Assembly (NCBI RefSeq): GCF_029436685.1
Contig: NZ_JAROCY010000010.1
Span: 117,953 to 181,952, forward strand
From: Novosphingobium cyanobacteriorum
GTDB taxonomy: Bacteria; Pseudomonadota; Alphaproteobacteria; Sphingomonadales; Sphingomonadaceae
Direction of reading: 5' to 3'
Length of the DNA stretch: 64,000 nt
Part shown: positions 1 to 8,581 of the stretch, piece by piece
Position numbering within the stretch: position 1 is the stretch's first letter
How the letters are laid out: every line of letters begins with the position of its first letter
Made by a program: the position numbers and the translations under genes
The notes under the pieces: generated by a model
Database searches by the model: none
The model's input: the letters and a program-made list of their open reading frames with translations, nothing else
Told to the model about the DNA's origin: nothing

Positions 1-499
1 CATGGTCCTGCCGCGCGACGGCAAGACATCGGGTGCGCTGCAGGTGCGCGGGCCATGGGTGGTACGTCGCTATTTCAAGGCGGAGCAGGACGCCACCACC
101 GAAGGCCAGTGGTTCGACACGGGCGATGTGGGCGTGATCCACCCCGATGGCACGCTGCAGCTGACCGACCGGACCAAGGACGTGATCAAGTCTGGCGGGG
201 AGTGGATCAGTTCGGTGGAACTGGAGAACGCCGCCATCGGGCATCCCGCCGTGGCCGAAGCGGCCGCGATTGGCATCCAGCACCCGAAGTGGGATGAACG
301 CCCCCTGCTGGTTGTGGTGAAAAAGCCCGAAGCGGCAGTCTCTGCCGATGACCTGCGCACTTTCCTGGGCCAGCATGTGGCCAAGTGGTGGGTGCCAGAC
401 GATGTCGCCTTCGTCGATGCCATCCCGCATACCGGCACGGGCAAGATCAGCAAGAAGGACCTGCGGGAGCAATTCCGCGATTGGCAGTGGAAGGCCTGA
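1..499 (+). CDS. Acyl-CoA ligase (AMP-binding), C-terminal part only
   Basis: This is the C-terminal 165 residues of an ANL-superfamily adenylate-forming enzyme; the rest lies upstream of the window. Visible family motifs are FDTGDVG followed by [19 protein letters not shown] (the hinge and A8 region) and TGTGKISK near the end (A10, with the conserved lysine). The family makes acyl-CoA from a fatty or aromatic acid with ATP through an acyl-adenylate. The KSGGEWISS form and the C-terminal sequence resemble medium- or long-chain fatty acyl-CoA ligases of the AlkK type, but the substrate cannot be fixed from this fragment. A DUF1330 gene starts 1 nt after its stop, so the two are probably cotranscribed. 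Confidence 0.9.
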   Translation, partial: MVLPRDGKTSGALQVRGPWVVRRYFKAEQDATTEGQWFDTGDVGVIHPDGTLQLTDRTKDVIKSGGEWISSVELENAAIGHPAVAEAAAIGIQHPKWDERPLLVVVKKPEAAVSADDLRTFLGQHVAKWWVPDDVAFVDAIPHTGTGKISKKDLREQFRDWQWKA

Positions 500-500
500 G

Positions 501-932
501 GTGACCAGCTATATCGACCCCAGCCGGGAGAACTTCGATCGGTTCAAGGCCCTGCCGCGCGACGAGCCCGTGGAGATGCTCAATCTCGTCAGGTTCAAGG
601 CGCTTGCCAGCTATCCCGAAGGACACGAGCTGGCGGGCAGGGGGCTGACCGGTGCGCAGGCCTATGCCGAGTATATGCGCACGATCCAGCCAGTGCTTCA
701 GCGCGCCGGGGGCGAGATCGCCTGGCGTGGCCAGTTCGGCTGCGTGGTGACCGGCCCCGCCGAATGGGAATGGGATGAAACCTTCGTGATGCGCTATCCC
801 AGCGCGGCGGCGTTCATGGGCATGGTGAAGGACCCTGATTATGCGCCGGTGGTGGTGCATCGGCAGGCGGCGGTTGAAGACAGCAGGCTCGTCCGCTTTG
901 CGCCGACCGGCAGGTTTCCTTTGCACGCCTGA
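501..932 (+). CDS. DUF1330 family protein
   Basis: A 143-aa protein starting at a GTG 1 nt after the stop of the acyl-CoA ligase gene. The tight spacing decides the start and implies translational coupling. The sequence has the ferredoxin-like DUF1330 layout: PVEMLNLVRFKA near residue 25, an AYAEYMRTIQPVLQRAGGEI helix, a WDETFVMRYPS strand and the DPDYAPVVVHR segment. DUF1330 proteins are small dimeric alpha/beta-barrel proteins without an assigned reaction. Placement beside an acyl-CoA ligase suggests a role in fatty or aromatic acid catabolism, which is inference only. Confidence 0.8.
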   Translation: MTSYIDPSRENFDRFKALPRDEPVEMLNLVRFKALASYPEGHELAGRGLTGAQAYAEYMRTIQPVLQRAGGEIAWRGQFGCVVTGPAEWEWDETFVMRYPSAAAFMGMVKDPDYAPVVVHRQAAVEDSRLVRFAPTGRFPLHA

Positions 933-953
933 CGAAGCGCTGACGGTGCGATC

Positions 954-2021
954 CTAAAGCAGGGTGAGCTGCCCATCGGCGCTGGGGGCGCGGAACTGGC
1001 TGCAGTCCAGGTCGTGGCGTTGCTGGGTGATGCCGGCCTTGCGCAGGGCGATGCGGAAGCGGCTGCGGATCAGGTCTGCCCACACGCCGTTGGGTTTCAT
1101 CCGGGTGTGGAAGCTGGAATCATAGTCCTTCCCGCCCCGCATCGATTGCACCGTGTGCATCACCTTGTCAGCGCGATCGGGGAAGTAGATCTTCAGCCAT
1201 TCGCGGAACAGGGGCGCGACTTCGTGCGGCAGGCGGACGATGATCCAGCTTGCGGAGCGAACGCCCAGCGCGCCGGCCCGCACCAGGATCTCCTCGAGGA
1301 ACTGATCGGTGATCGAAGGGATGATCGGCGAGACCGAGACGTGCGCGGGCACGCCGGCTTCGACCAACCGGCCCAGCGCAGCCAGGCGTTTTTCCGGCGT
1401 GCTGGCGCGCGGTTCCAGCCTGTTGGAGAGACGCGCGTCGAGCGTCGTGACCGAGATGCCGACCGCGATCAGGCGTCGGCGGGCGAGTTCGGCAATCAGA
1501 TCAAGGTCATCCAGCACGCGGGCAGACTTGGTCGTGATGGTGACCGGGTGGCCTACCTCGAGACACAGTTCCAGCACACTGCGGGTGATGCGATAGCGCG
1601 TCTCGATCGGTTGGTAGGGGTCGGTGTTCGTCCCCATCGCAATCGGTTTTGGCACGTATCCGCGCTTGGCAAAGGTGCGCCTCAGGATTTCGGCCGATTG
1701 CGGCTTGGCAAAAAGCTTCGTCTCAAAATCCAGTCCGGGCGACAGATCATGGTAGGCATGGGTTGGGCGGGCGTAACAATAGATGCAGCCATGCTCGCAG
1801 CCACGATAGGCGTTGACCGAACGATCAAAGGGAATGTCGGGCGAGGAATTGAAGGTGAGGACGGTGCGGGGGAATTCCTCGGTCACCGTGGTCCGCAACT
1901 TGGGAAGCGGTCCGTCGATCAGTCCCTGATCATCGAGCCAGTCACCATCGGCTTCGCGTGTGGCGAGGCCGAAGCGGGTGGGAACGCTGGCTGATTGTGC
2001 TCCTCTGCCGTGGACTGCCAT
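954..2021 (-). CDS. PA0069-type (SplB-like) radical SAM protein
   Basis: A 355-aa radical SAM protein. The cluster-binding motif CEHGCIYC (Cys75, Cys79, Cys82; CxxxCxxC) sits in the context NAYRGCEHGCIYCYARPTHA, typical of the PA0069 family related to spore photoproduct lyase SplB. Further family features are the GTNTDPYQPIE stretch, TKSARVLDDLDLI and SVTTLDARLSNRLEPRAS. The biochemical role of the non-spore members is unknown; DNA-lesion repair is the usual speculation. The ATG at 2021 has a GAAC-N7-GAAC LexA-type box 14 nt upstream and lies in the loop of a 7-bp dyad. It follows moaB on the same strand after a 48-nt gap. Confidence 0.9.
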   Translation of the reverse strand: MAVHGRGAQSASVPTRFGLATREADGDWLDDQGLIDGPLPKLRTTVTEEFPRTVLTFNSSPDIPFDRSVNAYRGCEHGCIYCYARPTHAYHDLSPGLDFETKLFAKPQSAEILRRTFAKRGYVPKPIAMGTNTDPYQPIETRYRITRSVLELCLEVGHPVTITTKSARVLDDLDLIAELARRRLIAVGISVTTLDARLSNRLEPRASTPEKRLAALGRLVEAGVPAHVSVSPIIPSITDQFLEEILVRAGALGVRSASWIIVRLPHEVAPLFREWLKIYFPDRADKVMHTVQSMRGGKDYDSSFHTRMKPNGVWADLIRSRFRIALRKAGITQQRHDLDCSQFRAPSADGQLTLL

Positions 2022-2028
2022 AGTCCAC
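2010..2028 (-). promoter_or_regulatory. 7-bp dyad placing the radical SAM start codon in its loop
   Basis: GTGGACT (2010-2016) and AGTCCAC (2022-2028) are perfect inverted repeats around a 5-nt loop that holds the ATG of the radical SAM gene (2019-2021). In the mRNA this would be a small hairpin over the start codon; in DNA it could be a protein-binding dyad. Its function is not known. Confidence 0.35.
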
Positions 2029-2034
2029 TGAGTA

Positions 2035-2049
2035 GAACATAATAAGAAC
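2035..2049 (-). promoter_or_regulatory. LexA (SOS) box, alphaproteobacterial type
   Basis: On the plus strand GAAC (2035-2038), 7 nt, GAAC (2046-2049); read along the gene this is GTTC-N7-GTTC. This direct repeat matches the operator described for LexA in Alphaproteobacteria. It lies in the 48-nt gap between moaB and the radical SAM gene, 14 nt from the latter's ATG and inside a plausible promoter (TTGTAC, 17 nt, TCTACT). It is the only match noticed in the intergenic regions, and no lexA gene is in the window. Confidence 0.6.
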
Positions 2050-2069
2050 GAAGGTACAAGCCGGTGGAG

Positions 2070-2597
2070 TTACTTTTCCAGCAGGCGAGGCATCAGTTCC
2101 ACAAAGTTGCAGGGGCGGTTCCGGCTGTCGAGCTGTTCGTGCAGGATGCCATCCCAACCATCCTTCACCGCACCGTTCGATCCGGGCAGCGCGAAGATGT
2201 AGGTGCCGCGCGCCACCACGGCGCAGGCGCGCGACTGAATGGTGCTGGTGCCGATGGTCTTGTAGCTGATCCAGCGGAACAGTTCGCCAAAGCCCGGAAT
2301 GTCGCGGGTCTTTACGCGGTCTAGCGCTTCGGGCGTTACGTCGCGACCGGTGAGGCCGGTGCCGCCGGTGATGACCACGGCATCGATGTCACGATCATCG
2401 ATCCAGTTGTTCAGGCGGCTGGCGATGCGATCGGCATCGTCCCTTTCGATGGCGCGGGCGGCAAGCCGATGACCCTTGCCACGGATGCGATCTGCCAGGA
2501 TATCGCCCGAAGTGTCCTCATCAGGACCGCGCGTGTCCGACACGGTCAGCAGGGCAATGGCGATCGGCTTGAACGTGCGGCTTTCGTCAATTGCCAC
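2070..2597 (-). CDS. moaB: Molybdenum cofactor biosynthesis protein B
   Basis: A 175-aa MoaB/Mog-family protein. Diagnostic segments are ALLTVSDTR at the N-terminus, [20 protein letters not shown] in the middle and [18 protein letters not shown] near the C-terminus, together forming the molybdopterin-binding fold. The family adenylylates molybdopterin or a related step on the way to Mo cofactor. The GTG start at 2597 overlaps the end of the lytic transglycosylase gene by 11 nt. A molybdopterin-dependent oxidoreductase that would need the cofactor is encoded at 40802-41551. Confidence 0.93.
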   Translation of the reverse strand: MAIDESRTFKPIAIALLTVSDTRGPDEDTSGDILADRIRGKGHRLAARAIERDDADRIASRLNNWIDDRDIDAVVITGGTGLTGRDVTPEALDRVKTRDIPGFGELFRWISYKTIGTSTIQSRACAVVARGTYIFALPGSNGAVKDGWDGILHEQLDSRNRPCNFVELMPRLLEK

Positions 2598-4368
2598 GCG
2601 AGGCGATCCTTACCGAGTCCGCGCCGTTCAGGCCGGGGAAGCGCGGCCACATGCCCTGGGCAAGGCCGATGCGGCTTTCCGAGGGACCGCCAGCCTGGCG
2701 TTCATACATCCAGTAATTGCGCATCACGGTGGCGACGTAGCCACGGGTTTCCCAATAGGGGATCGATTCCATCCACAGCAGCGGATCGCCCTTGTCGCGG
2801 ATCTCGGTGTTCCAGCGGCCGATGGGCATGGGGCCGGCATTATAGGCGGCGATCACCTTGGGCAGCAGGCCCTGCGTTTCCGATCGGTCCTTCAGCCGGG
2901 TGAGGTAGCTTTGCCCGAAGGCGAGGTTCACCTGCGGCACGTCCAGCTGGCTGTCGAAGCCCGCCATCGAGGGATCGGCCTTGGTCAGATCGCGCGCGGT
3001 GCCGGGCAGCACTTGCATCAGCCCCTTGGCGCCGGCCGGGCTGGTGACGGCGGTGCGGAAGTTCGATTCCTGCAGGCTGTGTGCGAAAAGCAGTGCGGGA
3101 TCGACCTTCCAGCCGTTGGCCGGCACCCATTTGGGCGCGGGGAAACGGGCTGCATCATCGGGCCGCGCGCCAGCTGGCGCGTTGTAGGCCATCCACAGCT
3201 GGGTGGAAGGCAGCCCAAGATCACGCGCAAGGCGGGAAAGCGGGGCATATTGGCCGGGATCACCGATGCGCGCCTGATAGCGCAGCACTTCGTCGGCAAG
3301 GCCGTCCTCGCCAATCTCGGCCAGTTGAACCGCGATGCGCACGTTGTTGACCGTGCGCAGGCGCTGCCAATCATCCGATGAGAAATCGGGCGCAGCGGCT
3401 GGCGCGCTGTCACGCAGGCCCAGCGCTTCGGCTGCGATCATGCCGTAGAGCGTATCGCGCGCCGAGGCGGCAGCGCGCAGCGAGGCGGTGACCTTCTGCG
3501 GCTGGCGACAGCGCATCCAGGCGCGGCCAGCCCAATAGTTGGCGGCGGACGACAGTTCGGGGTTGCTGGCCATGCCCGCCGCCTTGCCGAAGGCGTCGGC
3601 TGCGGCCATGCAATCATCCATGCGCCATGCGGCTAGGCCGGCGGTCCACATCGCTTCGGCCACCCACGGGCCGTTTCCGCTTTCGAACGCGGAGAGCGAG
3701 ATGGCGCGGGCAGAGGCGTCGTCGTTTTCGATATAGAACGCCCAGCCCACCTTCTGCCGCCATTCGGCACGGGCTTCGGCGGAAAGGGTGGCGTCAACGC
3801 CATCAAGCAGCACGCGCGCGCCCATCGGATCATCGTTCTTGATCCGGTCAGTGATCGCGGCGGCAACGCCATCCGGCATGGTGCCATCGGCGATCGAGCG
3901 CGGTTTCAGCCGCTTTGACAAGGAGGGCAGGTTGAACAGCGGCTGCGTGCCGGGCAGCGCAATGGGCAGGCTGGTGGCGCCGCGCTTCAGCGCAAGGCGG
4001 CCGACCTGGTCAGACCACGGCAGGTCAGGCGCGCGGGTGAGCAGGTCGGTCAGCGGCTGCAGTTCTGCCTTGGGTGATGAGGCGGCCAGGAAATACTGCG
4101 CACGGGCCACGGCGTGAAGCGGGCCATCCTGGCGCTGGGCGAAGAGCTGCTGGACCGTGGCCCAATCCTGCTTCTCGATCGCGCCGAACAGCGTCTTGTA
4201 ATAGCTGCGGTCATCCTGGCTGAGCAGGCTGGGCACCGCGGTACGATCAGCCCGGTTGCGGAAATAGTCGACTGCGGCGCTGTTGGCGTGGGCGGGCAGC
4301 GCGGCGGCGAGCCCGCCAAGGGCAGCCGCGCCGGTCAGCGCAACGCGAAGGGTACGCGCAAAATTCAC
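2587..4368 (-). CDS. slt: Soluble lytic murein transglycosylase
   Basis: A 593-aa exported protein. After an N-terminal signal peptide (VNFARTLRVAL, hydrophobic stretch, ALPAHA) comes a long alpha-helical superhelix region and then an SLT catalytic domain at about residues 425-570. That domain carries HSLQESNF with the catalytic Glu, GLMQVLPGTARDL and AYNAGP. The enzyme cleaves glycan strands with formation of 1,6-anhydroMurNAc in the periplasm. The GTG at 4368 was chosen because it overlaps the upstream UDG-like stop as GTGA and opens directly on the signal peptide; a start at 4407 would put 13 extra residues before it. Confidence 0.9.
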   Translation of the reverse strand: MNFARTLRVALTGAAALGGLAAALPAHANSAAVDYFRNRADRTAVPSLLSQDDRSYYKTLFGAIEKQDWATVQQLFAQRQDGPLHAVARAQYFLAASSPKAELQPLTDLLTRAPDLPWSDQVGRLALKRGATSLPIALPGTQPLFNLPSLSKRLKPRSIADGTMPDGVAAAITDRIKNDDPMGARVLLDGVDATLSAEARAEWRQKVGWAFYIENDDASARAISLSAFESGNGPWVAEAMWTAGLAAWRMDDCMAAADAFGKAAGMASNPELSSAANYWAGRAWMRCRQPQKVTASLRAAASARDTLYGMIAAEALGLRDSAPAAAPDFSSDDWQRLRTVNNVRIAVQLAEIGEDGLADEVLRYQARIGDPGQYAPLSRLARDLGLPSTQLWMAYNAPAGARPDDAARFPAPKWVPANGWKVDPALLFAHSLQESNFRTAVTSPAGAKGLMQVLPGTARDLTKADPSMAGFDSQLDVPQVNLAFGQSYLTRLKDRSETQGLLPKVIAAYNAGPMPIGRWNTEIRDKGDPLLWMESIPYWETRGYVATVMRNYWMYERQAGGPSESRIGLAQGMWPRFPGLNGADSVRIASRGN

Positions 4369-5111
4369 AGTTCCTGGTTTCCCGTCCAGTCGAGCCAGCG
4401 ATTCCACAACTGCGCTCTTGAACTACCCTTGCCAAGGATCAGTTCGAGGTCTGCAGCGGCCATCGCCGGAACACTGCCGCCTTCATGGTCAACGGAACGT
4501 AAATTTGGTCCACTTTGCGCCGGGTCGTGGCCCAGCAGCGGTGAGATGTCCTTCTGTCCGAGAACCAGGAGCCGGCGGGGTGCTGCGAGTGCGACATGGT
4601 GTGCCAGCACTGCGCCAAGCCCCTCGGCGGCAAGAGTTGCCCAGTCCGGCATGGCGACTCGGGCCGGCAGGGCGGATGCACAGTAGGTCCGGCTTCGATC
4701 GAGCCCCATCGCGCCAAGCATCGCATCGATTACGGGCGCAGCCTTGCCGCTGAAAAGGGTATCCCCGTCATCGGCGAGCGGCATGGCCACCAGCACCATC
4801 AGATCTGCCCCCGCCTCTCCCGAAGGGGCCACCCGGCGCAGGCCGGAGGGGGCGAGCGAAGGATCGGAAAGCCACCAAGCCCGGAATTCCGCCAGGTCTG
4901 TTGGCCAGCTCTCTGGCGATCCACCCACGCGTGGCGGCGGCGGTGCGGCATCGGCAGCCGGTCCGGCCATCTGGATCGTGCGCGGCTTGGCCGGCGCGGC
5001 GCGGGCAAGCCAATTCTGCGGATCGTCCACGAAGTCGCAATCGACCCCGGCCTCGCGCCACCAGTCGAGCGCGGCCTTGATCGCCAGCGTGATGTTGTTT
5101 TGCGCCGTCAC
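4365..5111 (-). CDS. Uracil-DNA glycosylase-superfamily protein, degenerate motifs
   Basis: A 248-aa protein with GTG start. Residues 104-140 (LMVLVAMPLADDGDTLFSG, then PVIDAMLGAMGL) align with motif I and the following helix of family 4/5 uracil-DNA glycosylases, and RRLLVLGQ with a core strand. However, the usual GEAPG motif, the HPS-type motif before the C-terminus and the iron-sulfur cysteines of UDG families 4 and 5 are not recognisable. Glycosylase activity is therefore doubtful. Residues 60-102 form a proline/glycine-rich linker that contains a REP-like sequence at DNA level. The stop overlaps the transglycosylase start. Confidence 0.65.
   Translation of the reverse strand: MTAQNNITLAIKAALDWWREAGVDCDFVDDPQNWLARAAPAKPRTIQMAGPAADAAPPPPRVGGSPESWPTDLAEFRAWWLSDPSLAPSGLRRVAPSGEAGADLMVLVAMPLADDGDTLFSGKAAPVIDAMLGAMGLDRSRTYCASALPARVAMPDWATLAAEGLGAVLAHHVALAAPRRLLVLGQKDISPLLGHDPAQSGPNLRSVDHEGGSVPAMAAADLELILGKGSSRAQLWNRWLDWTGNQEL
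4808..4854. repeat. REP-like palindromic sequence inside the UDG-like reading frame
   Basis: The stretch has the architecture of the intergenic element at 18611-18719: a C-run/G-run mini-hairpin (CCCgaaGGGG), then ACCCGGCGCAGGCCGGAGG, then a G-run. It encodes residues 86-102 of the UDG-like protein (LAPSGLRRVAPSGEAGA), a linker with no conserved role. The likeness is seen by eye and the two sequences are not identical. Confidence 0.4.
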
Positions 5112-5211
5112 CTGTCCAAAAGTCCCGTCATCAGTGAGCTATTGACCTTGCGCGCCGCAGCTTTCAAGGCGAACCGGTAATTCGAATGCGTATGAGAAGT
5201 CGGAGCGCGGA

Positions 5212-6858
5212 ATGAGCGAACGGGAATCGATGCCTTATGACGTCGTGATCGTCGGCGGCGGGCCTGCTGGCCTGGGCGCGGCGATCCGCCTGAAGCAGGT
5301 CAATCCGGAGCTGTCGGTGTGCCTGCTGGAAAAGGGCTCGGAGATCGGCGCCCACATCCTTTCTGGCGCGGTGGTCGATCCAAGGGCGCTGGACGAACTG
5401 CTGCCCGAATGGCGCACGCAGGGTTGCCCGATGGCCGAAGTGCCCGTGACCGACAACTGGCACTGGGTGTTGACCCGCACCGGCAAGATGGCAATTCCGC
5501 ATTGGCCGATGCCTCCGTTCCTGTCGAACAAGGGCAACTATACCGGCTCGCTGGGCAACCTGTGCCGCTGGCTGGCCGAACAGGCGATGGAACTGGGCGT
5601 GGAAATCTTCCCCGGCTTCCCCGCTGCCGAAGTACTGTTTGATGAAAACGGCGCGGTGATGGGCGTGGCCACGGGCGACATGGGCGTGGGCCGTGATGGC
5701 GAGAAGAAGGCCGACTACCAGCCCGGCATGGAACTGCACGCCAAGTACACCCTGTTTGCCGAGGGCGCGCGTGGCCACCTGACCAAGCGGCTGAAGGCGC
5801 ATTACGACCTTGAGCGCGATTGCCAGCCGCAGGTCTATGGCATCGGCATCAAGGAGCTGTGGGACATCGATCCCGAAAAGCACGTGCCCGGCCGCGTGCT
5901 GCACACGCAGGGCTGGCCACTTTCGGAATCGAATTCGTGGGGCGGCGGGTTTCTCTACCATCAGGCCAACAACCAGGTGGCATTGGGCTTCGTCACGGCG
6001 CTCGATTACGCCAACCCCTATGTCTATCCGTTCGAGGAATTCCAGCGCTGGAAGCAGCACCCGGAAATCCGCAAGATCCTGGAAGGCGGGCGCCGCGTGG
6101 CTTATGGCGCGCGCGCGATCAACGAAGGCGGCTGGCAGTCTGTGCCGCGCCTGTCGTTCCCCGGCGGTGCGCTGATCGGCTGCTCGGCCGGGTTCGTCAA
6201 CGTGCCGCGCATCAAGGGCAGCCACACTGCGATGAAGAGCGGCATGTTGGCCGCCGAATCCATCGCTGCCGCCATCGCCGCGGGTCGCGAGCATGATGAC
6301 ATGGTGGAATACGATGCCGCCGTGCGTGACAGCTGGATCGCCAAGGAACTGAAGCTGGTGCAGAACGCACAGCCGCTGGTTTCGAAATTCGGCGGCTCTC
6401 TCGGCACCGTGCTGGCCGGGGCGGACATGTGGGCACGCGTGCTCAAGATCAATCCGATCAAGGGCATGGAGCACCATCGTGACAGCGAGGCGACGCAGCG
6501 CGCCGACCTGTACAAGCCGATCGCCTATCCCAAGCCCGATGGCGTGATCACCTTCGACCGCCTGACCAGCGTCTCGTTCAGCTACACCAATCACGAGGAG
6601 GACCAGCCGTGCCACCTCGTGCTCAAGGACCCGACGGTGCCGACGCGGATCAACCTGCCGCTCTATGCAGGGCCGGAGCAGCGGTACTGCCCGGCGGGTG
6701 TCTATGAATACGTCGGGGTGGAGGAGGGCAATCCGCGCCTGCAGATCAACGCGCAGAACTGCGTCCACTGCAAGACCTGCGACATCAAGGACATGACCCA
6801 GAATATCGAATGGGTCACGCCCGAAGGCGGCGGCGGGCCGAACTACCCGAATATGTGA
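5212..6858 (+). CDS. Electron transfer flavoprotein-ubiquinone oxidoreductase
   Basis: A 548-aa ETF-QO. It shows an N-terminal FAD-binding motif (DVVIVGGGPAGLGAAIRL), the long middle region with GGGFLYHQANNQVALG, and a C-terminal [4Fe-4S] domain with YCPAGVYEYV and NCVHCKTCDIKD. It carries electrons from ETF, reduced by acyl-CoA and other dehydrogenases, to ubiquinone at the inner membrane. Length and motifs fit the family throughout. ATG at 5212 was chosen; a second in-frame ATG at 5230 starts just before the FAD motif. A strong terminator follows. Confidence 0.96.
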   Translation: MSERESMPYDVVIVGGGPAGLGAAIRLKQVNPELSVCLLEKGSEIGAHILSGAVVDPRALDELLPEWRTQGCPMAEVPVTDNWHWVLTRTGKMAIPHWPMPPFLSNKGNYTGSLGNLCRWLAEQAMELGVEIFPGFPAAEVLFDENGAVMGVATGDMGVGRDGEKKADYQPGMELHAKYTLFAEGARGHLTKRLKAHYDLERDCQPQVYGIGIKELWDIDPEKHVPGRVLHTQGWPLSESNSWGGGFLYHQANNQVALGFVTALDYANPYVYPFEEFQRWKQHPEIRKILEGGRRVAYGARAINEGGWQSVPRLSFPGGALIGCSAGFVNVPRIKGSHTAMKSGMLAAESIAAAIAAGREHDDMVEYDAAVRDSWIAKELKLVQNAQPLVSKFGGSLGTVLAGADMWARVLKINPIKGMEHHRDSEATQRADLYKPIAYPKPDGVITFDRLTSVSFSYTNHEEDQPCHLVLKDPTVPTRINLPLYAGPEQRYCPAGVYEYVGVEEGNPRLQINAQNCVHCKTCDIKDMTQNIEWVTPEGGGGPNYPNM

Positions 6859-6885
6859 GTTCCTCCCCGGAACGGGAGTGACAAG

Positions 6886-6923
6886 GCAGAGCGCCGAGGG
6901 TTGCCTCGGCGCTCTGCTCGTTT
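6886..6923 (+). terminator. Rho-independent terminator after ETF-QO gene
   Basis: A perfect 14-bp stem (6886-6899 with 6904-6917), 4-nt loop GTTG, followed by TCGTTT. It closes the ETF-QO transcript 27 nt past its stop and ends 13 nt before the ispE start. Confidence 0.85.
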
Positions 6924-6935
6924 CACTGAGGGCGA

Positions 6936-7739
6936 ATGACTTTGCGCGAAACAGCCTATGCCAAGATCAACCTTGCGCTGCACGTGCGGCGGCGGCGCGA
7001 TGATGGCTATCACGAGTTGGAGACGCTGTTCGCCTTCGTTGATGCGGGGGATGAACTGGCCGCGACGCCCGCGCAGGCGGATTCGCTGCGCGTGATGGGC
7101 GAGTTTGGCGGTGTGCTGGACGATCCGTTCGGCAATATCGTGGCCAAGGCGCTGCATGCACTGCCACATGGAGCGGGCTGGGCGGTGACGCTGGAGAAGA
7201 ACCTGCCGGTTGCGGCAGGACTTGGCGGAGGATCGGCCGATGCGGGCGCGATCTTTCGCATGGTCAGGGATAGCCATGGCCTTCCCGACGATTGGCACGC
7301 AAGGGCGGCGAAGCTGGGGGCAGATGTTCCTGCTTGCGTAGAGAGCGTAGCCTGCATCGGTCGTGGCATCGGGACCGAACTGGAGCCGATTGCCAACGAT
7401 CTGGCCGGAACGTCGGTGCTGCTGGTCAACCCGCGCATCCCCTTGGCCACTGGCCCCGTGTTCAAGTCATGGGACGAAATCGACCGCGGCCCCCTGGAAG
7501 GGGCGAACCTGCGCGCGATGGCAATGTCAGGACGCAATGATCTTGAGGCTCCGGCGCTGTCGCTCGTTCCCGAGATCGCGGCCGTGCTTGAGGCACTGCG
7601 ACAATCGGGGGCCTGGCTGGTCCGCATGTCTGGCTCCGGCGCGACGTGCTTTGCGCTTTACGAGACGGCGGAGCAGAGAGACGCGGCGCAGGTGGCCATG
7701 CCTGCCGGCTGGTGGACGATGGCGGGAGCCTTGCGATGA
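6936..7739 (+). CDS. ispE: 4-diphosphocytidyl-2-C-methyl-D-erythritol kinase
   Basis: A 267-aa GHMP kinase. The N-terminal AYAKINLALHVRRRRDDGYHE is typical of IspE, LPVAAGLGGGSADAG at about residue 90 is the ATP-binding glycine-rich loop, and MSGSGATCFAL near the C-terminus is the third GHMP motif. It phosphorylates CDP-methylerythritol in the MEP isoprenoid pathway, which also supplies the carotenoid genes at 42-46 kb. The stop overlaps the next gene (ATGA). Confidence 0.96.
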   Translation: MTLRETAYAKINLALHVRRRRDDGYHELETLFAFVDAGDELAATPAQADSLRVMGEFGGVLDDPFGNIVAKALHALPHGAGWAVTLEKNLPVAAGLGGGSADAGAIFRMVRDSHGLPDDWHARAAKLGADVPACVESVACIGRGIGTELEPIANDLAGTSVLLVNPRIPLATGPVFKSWDEIDRGPLEGANLRAMAMSGRNDLEAPALSLVPEIAAVLEALRQSGAWLVRMSGSGATCFALYETAEQRDAAQVAMPAGWWTMAGALR

Positions 7740-8458
7740 GCGAAGCCTATCGCATCCTCGGCACGCCGCGCTTTGGCGGCATTCTCGTGGTGTCGGATCA
7801 TGCCTCGAACCGGGTGCCTGATGACATCGAGCTCGGAATTGCGCCTGATCTGCTGGACCAGCACATCGCCATCGATATCGGCGTGGGAAAAATCGGCCGG
7901 ATCATGGCCGAACGCCCCGGAATCGCCGCCTTTCAGGGTAATGTCAGCCGCCTGGTGTGCGATTTCAACCGCGACGAGCATCTGCCCACGGTGGTGCCGA
8001 TCGCCAGCGATGGCCACGCCATTCCCGGCAATGCGCTTGACCATGCTGGCCATGAAGCCCGGCTGGCGCGCTTCTTCCGCCCCTATCATGATGCCTTGGC
8101 GGACCTGCTCGACAGCATTCCGCAGGCGCTGATCCTGTCATTGCACAGCTTCACCCCGCAACTGGCATCGAGCGACGAGCCGCGGCCTTGGCACGTGGGC
8201 GTACTCTATAACGAGGACGATCGCGCTGCGCGGATCGCCATTCCGCTGCTGGAAGCCGATGGCCTGTGCGTGGGTGATCAGCAGCCGTACTCCGGTCGCC
8301 TCCTGAACGCGACGATGAACCGCCATGCCGAAGCGGAAGGTCGCCCATACCTCGGCATAGAGGTGCGTCAGGACCTGATCGGTGACGCGCGGGGCCAAGC
8401 CGAGTGGGCCGAGCGCCTGTCGCGCATCGCCAATCAGGTTGCAGTTGCAATCGGCTAG
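7736..8458 (+). CDS. N-formylglutamate amidohydrolase family protein
   Basis: A 240-aa FGase-family hydrolase. Motifs are VVSDHASNRVP (metal-binding SDHA), DIGVGKIGRIM, RLVCDFNRD and ALILSLHSFTP with a further His, then GIEVRQDLI. The family hydrolyses N-formylglutamate or related N-acyl amino acids; many alphaproteobacterial members outside hut clusters have an untested substrate, and no hut gene is nearby. ATG at 7736 overlaps the ispE stop by 4 nt. Confidence 0.88.
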   Translation: MSEAYRILGTPRFGGILVVSDHASNRVPDDIELGIAPDLLDQHIAIDIGVGKIGRIMAERPGIAAFQGNVSRLVCDFNRDEHLPTVVPIASDGHAIPGNALDHAGHEARLARFFRPYHDALADLLDSIPQALILSLHSFTPQLASSDEPRPWHVGVLYNEDDRAARIAIPLLEADGLCVGDQQPYSGRLLNATMNRHAEAEGRPYLGIEVRQDLIGDARGQAEWAERLSRIANQVAVAIG

Positions 8459-8581
8459 GATTTCTGCGGCTCTCAGACTGACATAGTTGTAATTAATACT
8501 TTCGACAGAGGCGCTTTTTCTAAGCTAGGGAGCGCTCACAAGTCGCCCAAAACTGCCGATTCCCAATTCGGAGCTCTTCCA

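Noticed and set aside
5164..6768. A 534-codon open frame antisense to the ETF-QO gene
   Set aside because: It mirrors a well-supported gene; the product is His/Arg-rich with no family features.
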